Source: Homarus americanus (Eukaryota; Arthropoda; Malacostraca; Decapoda; Nephropidae). From it: DNA of 64,000 nucleotides. The stretch is taken from the NCBI RefSeq assembly GCF_018991925.1, contig NW_024737068.1, positions 4,985,404 to 5,049,403 of the forward strand. Direction: 5' to 3'. Positions 58,205-64,000 of the stretch are shown in pieces. The translations under genes and the position numbers were made by a program. The notes under the pieces are model-generated. The model was not told the DNA's origin. It made no database searches and worked only from the letters and a program-made list of their open reading frames with translations. Every line of letters starts with the position of its first letter. Position 1 is the first letter of the stretch.

Positions 58205-59290
58205 ACTTCCGCTACCTCGCCACCACAGACACGGAGAGAATTAATAATTTTTACAGTTACCTTCTTAACGCGTTCATAGTTAATAGGCCTCGAATATTAA
58301 GCTTGTTGGTGTATGATGGAATGATTACGAAGGAACTGCAAAAAAGCTGGATCATTCTTGTACAGTGTGATAAAACTGACATTACAGCTTATCGTAAATG
58401 AAGGGGCTCATTAGTCTCATCTACAGGAGTCTAGGAAGCTTAATAACTAATATCTTCACCCCGTGTTTTTCCTTTCAGAGGTTCGGGTGCCCGAAAAAAC
58501 TCTTCCTTCACACTGTTATCAGCCGCAACCACATGCATAAATACACTCACGACATCGGTCCACTCATCAAATTGTAAACTGAGGTAAGTACTGTACATTC
58601 TTCTTAACTATCTCGTGGCCGTGTTTCCTTACAGTGGATCCATGGGCGACAAGGGACCTGCACACCACAGGTTGATGATCACTGCCTGGAGAAAGTGGAT
58701 TAACAGCGTTTTCTATGTATGTATTAATGAAAGTAAATGAATTCCTATTATTGTTTTCCATCAGTGGTTAGAAATATTCTCACAACAATAATAATCTTGT
58801 TCGTATCCAGATGTGACAGAAAATGTGTTGTTATTGCCCATTATTTTTACTTCTGAATAGGCTAAAGGTAATATGAATAACATTTAGTAAACATTAATAA
58901 CAGTAACCTTCTAAGTTACTTATTAGTTACGTGGAAACGAAAATAAAACCCATTTGAACTGTGTAGACGAGAAGTTTTTTTTAACAGCTGATTACAAGGG
59001 GATCGATCACTGATAAGGTTCTGGCCTCATCACATAATAACTGGTTTAAAGGATAATTTTGGTCTGCGTCACAGATAATAAACTGATTAATAAATATAAC
59101 TTAAATATTAATGGTAGTAGGTTAATAACTCAAGGTTTAGTTTTAAAGTCGTTAATAAAACAGACATTATGGAGGGAAAAAGTTAACCATGAACACGTGT
59201 ACCCTCCTCATGTTGCTTGTTTTGTGTACTTTTTATCGCTCTGATTAATTATGAAATGAAGTAATTCTTTTATATATTTTTTTCTATTTA
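58205..59290. other. Intergenic or intronic stretch
   Basis: No feature recognised. It could contain upstream exons or promoter of gene C; none could be supported. Confidence 0.45.
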
Positions 59291-59295
59291 TACAG

Positions 59296-59520
59296 CCAGC
59301 AGAACAGCCAGTGATATGACCAGTGGTACAGCCAGCAGAACAGCCAGTGATATGACCGGTGGTACAGCCAGCAGAACAGCCAGTGGTACGACTGGTGGTA
59401 CAGCCAGCAGAACAGCCAGTGGTACGACCGGTGGTACAGCCAGCAGAACAGCCAGTGGTACGACCGGTGGTACAGCCAGCAGAACAGCCAGTGGTACGAC
59501 CGGTGGTACAGCCAGTGTTA
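59296..59520 (+). repeat. 36-bp minisatellite (12-residue TASRTASGTTGG repeat)
   Basis: Six units of ACAGCCAGCAGAACAGCCAG then TGGTACGACCGGTGGT. It is in frame with the signal-peptide start that follows and would read TASRTASGTTGG per unit. It begins directly after a plausible splice acceptor (TTTTTCTATTTATACAG at 59295). It may be coding, or 5' UTR. Confidence 0.92.
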
Positions 59521-59528
59521 TAAACACC

Positions 59529-59573
59529 ATGACAATTTCTAAAATACTACTCGTACTAGCCGTAGTATATCAG
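59529..59573 (+). CDS. Gene C exon: signal peptide
   Basis: ATG at 59529 gives MTISKILLVLAVVYQ and ends at a CAG|GTAATT donor (59573), phase 0. The short hydrophobic run (ILLVLAVVY) after a Lys is a good signal-peptide core. If the upstream in-frame repeat were translated, this segment would be internal and a rather short membrane span. I therefore prefer this ATG, with the repeat as 5' UTR or leader, but the sequence does not settle it. Confidence 0.6.
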
Positions 59574-60025
59574 GTAATTATTTTAGGTTAATTATTTCGT
59601 TGTCAAAACTTAACGCTAAGCTGCGGTGATCTCTTGTGATAGGAATTATTAGTTCACCAACGAGAGCGCCACTAGCATCTCCCTGTGCGATGACGTGAAG
59701 CTGAGAGCAGGAGGCCCTCACATCTCCCCTCCGCGACTCGCACTAAGTCAAGGCTCTGATAACACAATTGGGCTAAACATCACCATTTCCTGTCTTATTC
59801 ACCTGCAGCACAGCGTCTAGGAGAGAACTCAGTAGTCGCCTTTGCGCTTACGTAAATTTGCATTAAGATTGTTGACATTAATCAGTCCATGTACCACTGT
59901 TGAAGAAAACTGAAAAATTAGATAAGATATTTTCACCTAAAATTCAATACCCAGATTGTGTGTTTCCTGTGAGGATTAATTTTCCATTCAATTGTAATAA
60001 TTTTTTTTTATTACTTTCTTTTCAG
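59574..60025 (+). other. Gene C intron
   Basis: 452 bp, GT at 59574, and TTTCTTTTCAG ending at 60025. Phase 0. Confidence 0.65.
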
Positions 60026-60484
60026 CTTCCAACCGAAACGGAGGATACTCAACAGCACAACGACCAGTATAGACAGATATCTTCCTGCAACACCCTCGTT
60101 GATAAACAAATGCGTGACAAAAGTTGGAAGCAGTTAGACATACCGGACAGCAAATGCACACGTCCTCTACTGAATGATATCAAAGATTTTAAGACTTGCG
60201 GCGGAAACAAACCAAAACCTCTTTTTCAAGAACTGTGTTTTATACGAAAAGTACATGAAGAGAAGACCCATACACTGGTGCTGTTAATGGACAAAAATTG
60301 CTCAGAGTCAGTGCTTAATTATTCCCCTCACCCAGATGACAGGTACAAATGCTTTTCCTACTATGCCCCAACTATACCCAATACTATTCCAGGTCCCACT
60401 AATAAACTCAGCAACACGGTACCAGTACTGCCTAAGGTTTACCTGGTGATAGTAACAGGAATATTGGTAGTTACTGTTTACTAG
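60026..60484 (+). CDS. Gene C last exon: small six-cysteine secreted or membrane-anchored protein
   Basis: 152 residues ending at TAG 60482-60484, so about 167 aa with the signal peptide. Not a family I recognise. The mature part starts LPTETEDTQQHNDQY. It has six cysteines (in SSC, SKC, KTC, ELC, KNC and YKC contexts), which would allow three disulfides. The end reads VYLVIVTGILVVTVY immediately before the stop, a hydrophobic tail like a GPI-attachment signal or a C-terminal membrane segment. A Pro/Thr/Asn-rich stretch (PTIPNTIPGPTNKLSNT) lies just before it. Alternatives: a cell-surface receptor-like or cuticle/haemocyte protein. Confidence in an expressed gene is moderate because of matching splice phases and unbiased composition. 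Confidence 0.6.
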   Translation, partial: LPTETEDTQQHNDQYRQISSCNTLVDKQMRDKSWKQLDIPDSKCTRPLLNDIKDFKTCGGNKPKPLFQELCFIRKVHEEKTHTLVLLMDKNCSESVLNYSPHPDDRYKCFSYYAPTIPNTIPGPTNKLSNTVPVLPKVYLVIVTGILVVTVY

Positions 60485-60865
60485 GTTTTATTTACTTGGC
60501 CAGAGTGAACGAACACAGCCATATTTTGTGTTGAATATGGAAATGTCTTCACGTTAACTGAATCTATATGCATGTGGGTGTGTGCGTTGGGGAGTGAATC
60601 ACTTGATTGACAAAAGTTTCCAGTACAAAAATATAAGAAATTTAGAGACAACATATTGATTAACTATAGATCTGGTACTGTGGGAGCTGGTCTTGTAAAC
60701 AGTCTTGTGATCTGATATCAGCGTCAACAAAGTCCTTCCCTTTTTTGGATGACCGTCATACCTAGGTGCTAAGGGACTGCTCCCTCACTACAGCTGCAGA
60801 TGTTTAGCACATCCCCCACATGGTCCGGGTAGGTCCTTAAGCTCACACAAGGCGTTGGAGAGGGT
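60485..60865. other. Gene C downstream flank
   Basis: No AATAAA signal was found near the stop and no other feature recognised before the CR1 copy. Confidence 0.45.
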
Positions 60866-60867
60866 TC

Positions 60868-62186
60868 TTGTGGAAACAGGCAAATGTAGTACCCAAATTC
60901 AAAAAGGGAGACAGAGCATCAGCGTCAAATTACCGGCCGATCAGTTTGACGTCAGTAGTGGGGAAATTTCTTGAATCAATTATAGCAGATAGCATCCGAT
61001 CGCATCTAAAGAAAAGCAAATTAATCTACGACTCTCAACATGGGTTTACAAAGGGAAAATCTTGTCTAACAAATCTGCTGACTTTTTTAGGAAAGTCTTC
61101 GAGGTAGTAGATAATGACTTAGACTTTAGCAAAACATTTGACAGAGTACCGCATCAGAGGCTTCTGAGAAAAATTAAGGCTCATGGTATCGAGGGGAAAG
61201 TTTTAAATAGGATAAAATCATGGCTCACCGATAGAACGCAGAGGGTCAGCGTAGATGGTGTTAACTCTGAGTGGGGCCGTGTAACCAGTGGGGTTCCCCA
61301 GGGGTCAGTACTAGGCCCACTCTTGTTCATAATCTACATAAACGATCTAGATACTGGGATCAGCAGTGACATAAGCAAGTTTGCGGATGACACCAAAATA
61401 GGGCGGCAGATTAATTCAGGGCAGGATGCAAATGCATTACAGGAGGATCTAAATAAACTGCAGGAGTGGTCTGAAAAATGGCAAATGAAATTCAACACCA
61501 GCAAGTGCAGCGTACTTAATATTGGAAGAACAAATACTGTCAATGTATACAGCCTTAACAACATCAACCTAGAGAAGTCGACTTGTGAAAGAGACCTAGG
61601 GGTACTTGTAAGCCCGGACCTACGGCCTAGAAAACAGTGCGTTAATGTTCGAAATAAGGCAAACAGAGCATTGGGTTTTATATCAAGAAGTGTAAGTAAC
61701 AAGAGTGCAGAGGTCTTATTGCAACTATATCTTGCGTTAGTCAGGCCGCACCTCGATTATGCGGTTCAGTTCTGGTGCCCCTATTATAGAATGGATATAA
61801 ATTCACTAGAGTCGGTGCAGCGAAGAATGACAAAAATGATTCCGGGAGTTAGAAACCTTCCATATCAGGATAGGTTAAAGAAACTTAACTTGCATTCCCT
61901 AGAAAGACGAAGAGTGCGGGGAGATATGATAGAAGTATTTAAGTGGGTGAAAGGAATCAATATAGGGGATATAGATAAAGTTCTTATAATATCCGAGCAG
62001 GATAGGACTCGGAGCAACGGATTCAAGTTGGATAAGTTTAGGTTTAGGAGAGAGATAGGAAGAAACTGGATCACAAATAGGGTGGTGGACAAGCGGAACA
62101 AGCTTAGCAACTTTGTAGTAAGTGCGGGAACTCTGGAAAGTTTCAAAAGGAGGCTAGATAGATTCATGGATGATAGAGAGTGGTAG
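60868..62186 (+). pseudogene. CR1 ORF2 RT and C-terminal region, broken
   Basis: Contains YRPISLTSVVGKFLESII, HGFTKGKSCLTNLLTF, a frameshift near 61075-61100, then a small deletion before motif A (FEVVDNDLDFSKTFDRVPH against SVDEGHNYDVVYLNFSKAFD in the 3.3-kb copy). The downstream part is intact from GVPQGSVLGPLLF and FADDTK to TAG 62184-62186. The deletion removes about seven residues of strand leading to the catalytic Asp, so RT function would be lost regardless of the frameshift. Confidence 0.85.
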
Positions 62187-62267
62187 TAACTCTCGACAGG
62201 AGCTGCCATGCACAGGCCAACCGGCCTATTGCAGACTCCTTATTTTCTTATGTTCTTATGTTCTCAT
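60868..62267 (+). mobile_element. CR1 retrotransposon, 5'-truncated
   Basis: Starts inside the RT domain (WKQANVVPKFKKGDR) and runs to a 3' UTR ending in TTCTTATGTTCTTATG (about 62244-62267). 5' truncation is usual for LINE copies. About the same family as 3295-6310; the C-terminal part is strongly similar to the fragment at 63703. Confidence 0.88.
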
Positions 62268-62269
62268 CC

Positions 62270-63010
62270 AGTGACGGTGGTGGGGAGTGTGTGGCGGACC
62301 CTGGGTGTGTGAGATCCGCGTCAGGTCTACATTCACCACCGAGCACTGATTGTCACTCTCTGACAGTTGTATCTTTCTTTCGCGTTGAAATTGCCACTTT
62401 TGTATATCAGTTGTGGGTTGATCGTGATTCTTTGCACTATATGTTAGGGGGCAAATGTTGATAAATCAAGGTGGGGAGGAAATGACGAAGGGGAAGTCCC
62501 GACAGACCAGGCTGGCAGCTGTCTCCATGGTTTAAAAGACCCCGGCCGCCTTAGTAGAGCAGCGCCGAGTACAATACGTCCTCACCCCAGAAGCTGAAGA
62601 TGATGTGTGTATGTGTGTGTGTTCCTTATTTATTTCCACAGTTTTGATTACAAAGAGTTGAAATTTAGTAGGGAGGTGCGGGTGGTGTAGGGGCTAATCG
62701 TTATGCACACTCTTCTGCTCCCTCCCCTCCCCTCAACCTAGGTATCGACCGTTCTTTTGTCATAGGTAGATTTTGTGTTTTATCATAATTTACATTGTAT
62801 GAATATCACACAACATTGGTTTTATTTGATTCTGTGTTTACTGACGTCTTGCACTGATTTCATGTATAGTACACCTGAGTTCTTACGCCTCGTGTGGTTT
62901 TGTTGTGTAGTTTGCTTCATGATGGGGATAAACTACTCCGAAACTATAGCGATGAAATAAACAAATTGAATTTCCAAGTATTGGTTTTATTGTTCACCAT
63001 AACACTCAGC
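62270..63010. other. Intergenic stretch
   Basis: No exon or repeat recognised apart from a short TG run at 62604-62622. Confidence 0.45.

Positions 63011-63014
<4 letters not shown>

Positions 63015-63083
<69 letters not shown>
63015..63083. repeat. (CA)n microsatellite
   Basis: About 34 uninterrupted CA units. Confidence 0.95.
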
Positions 63084-63086
<3 letters not shown>

Positions 63087-63089
63087 AAG

Positions 63090-63700
63090 AACTCTTAGAT
63101 ATGGGTACAACAGCGTGTAACCAATATAATATACATACTGTACAATTTAGAGTAAGTAGTTAATAACTTACAACCATGGTTATACTTCTTAGCGATAGAC
63201 CAAACACCCGGCTGCAGTCGAAAGGATGTTTCTTCTTGTCCGAGTGTCGCAGTATGATGCAACCCTCACTGTAAGTAGTAGGTAATTCTTTAAAACACTG
63301 AATAGGTTGCTCATTTGTGGTAAATGGATACTTTGCTCTACACTTGCAATGCGTCAAGTATGTTAGATAGTTAGTTAAGTAATATATAGATAATTGCACC
63401 GCCAGTTAAGAGTGATTCATTGGTCAAAGGGATCATTTACCAGCCGGTTGTTTATACACGTAATGCAAACACCGCTGATTGTAGAGTTGCTTGACATTCC
63501 AACGAGACGACTACTTCCTCCTTTGAGAACCTTCTAGAAGTTTGACTCATAGACCGCTCTGGTGGCGAGTGCACGAATTACTATCTACGGGCGTGACACA
63601 GCCAAGCCCTCAGTCAGTCATGGACTGGACCACTTTTAGTAAAGATCTACACCTGGAACTTCATTACGAGCTTGACTAACACAAATGCCTGCCTCAGTAC
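63090..63700. other. Intergenic stretch
   Basis: No recognised feature up to the CR1 fragment at the right edge. Confidence 0.45.
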
Positions 63701-63702
63701 AG

Positions 63703-64000
63703 GGGTGGTCTGAAAAATGGCAAATGAAATTCAACACCAGCAAGTGCAGTGTACTTAATATTGGAAGAACAAATACTGATAATGTATACAGCCTTAACAA
63801 CATCAACCTAGAGAAGTCGACTTGTGAAAGAGACCTAGGGGTACTTGTAAGACCGGACCTACGGCCTAGAAAACAGTGCGTTAATGTTCGAAATAAGGCA
63901 AACAGAGTATTGGATTTTATATCTAGAAGTGTAAGTAACAAGAGTGCAGAGGTCTTATTGCAACTATATCTTGCGCTAGTCAGGCCGCACCTCGATTATG
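63703..64000 (+). mobile_element. CR1 fragment running off the right edge
   Basis: Matches 61464-61760 with about eight substitutions by eye: WSEKWQMKFNTSKCSVLNIG through LALVRPHLDY. It begins sharply inside the RT C-terminal half, so it is a 5'-truncated copy of the same subfamily. Its 3' part lies outside the window. Confidence 0.85.

Noticed and set aside
59288..59530. Minus-strand open frame of VPPVVPLAVLLA repeats
   Set aside because: Antisense of the 36-bp minisatellite; the plus-strand frame is the one continuous with a signal peptide and splice sites.

Overview
The window is eukaryotic nuclear DNA. The best fit is a decapod crustacean or a close arthropod relative. The grounds are spliced genes with GT/AG phase-0 introns, a very high density of microsatellites and minisatellites, TTAGG-type (arthropod telomere-like) degenerate tracts, and many non-LTR retrotransposons including CR1 copies with an 8-bp tail repeat. 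The species assignment is inference. Nothing prokaryotic (operons, CRISPR, IS elements) was seen.

Host genes are few. (1) At 763-1254 (+) lies the last exon of a gene that enters from the left; it encodes a cyclophilin-like domain. (2) At 17924-20845 (+) is a complete paralogue in three coding exons. It encodes RING finger, B-box 2, coiled coil, acidic linker and C-terminal cyclophilin-like domain, about 446 aa. This is the layout of primate TRIM5-cyclophilin A fusions (TRIMCyp), but the cyclophilin residues needed for prolyl isomerisation are not recognisable. This gene pair is the most interesting item in the window. (3) At 59296-60484 (+) is a small unrecognised gene with a signal peptide, six cysteines and a hydrophobic C-terminus, preceded by an in-frame 36-bp minisatellite. 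A possible isolated exon lies at 27994-28250.

Mobile elements fill much of the rest. There is a nearly full-length CR1 retrotransposon (3.3-6.3 kb, +), a 5'-truncated CR1 (60.9-62.3 kb, +) and a third CR1 piece running off the right edge (63.7 kb, +). There are two old CR1/L2-like relics (9.2-9.6 and 17.2-17.6 kb, -), a broken CR1/L2-group element with a (TTA)n tail (53.5-56.9 kb, -) and two tail fragments of that group (21.8-22.2 kb, -). Also present are an internally deleted Jockey-like element (49.0-50.7 kb, -), a LINE C-terminal relic (26.9-27.9 kb, -), a Ty3/gypsy RT relic (57.9-58.2 kb, -), a 945-bp hAT deletion derivative with 8-bp target duplications (7.8-8.8 kb), a 142-bp Tc1/mariner-type MITE (13.5 kb), a tRNA-derived SINE (38.75 kb) and two unclassified dispersed families. 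One of those families has inverted copies at 15.2 and 40.6 kb; the other has copies at 16.1, 25.3 and 26.5 kb.

Tandem structure is heavy: CA/TG, TA, TTA and GA tracts, a 1.9-kb TG-based compound satellite at 22.9-24.75 kb, a 25-27-bp minisatellite at 31.8-32.4 kb, G-rich arrays at 42.5 and 46.6 kb, and a 1.3-kb direct segmental duplication (43.57-44.89 and 47.68-49.02 kb). Each copy of that duplication carries a 34-bp VNTR and an array of TTGACC/GGTCA inverted motifs. The long open frames in these tracts are composition artefacts, not proteins. Coordinates of relics and repeats are by eye and may be off by tens of bases.
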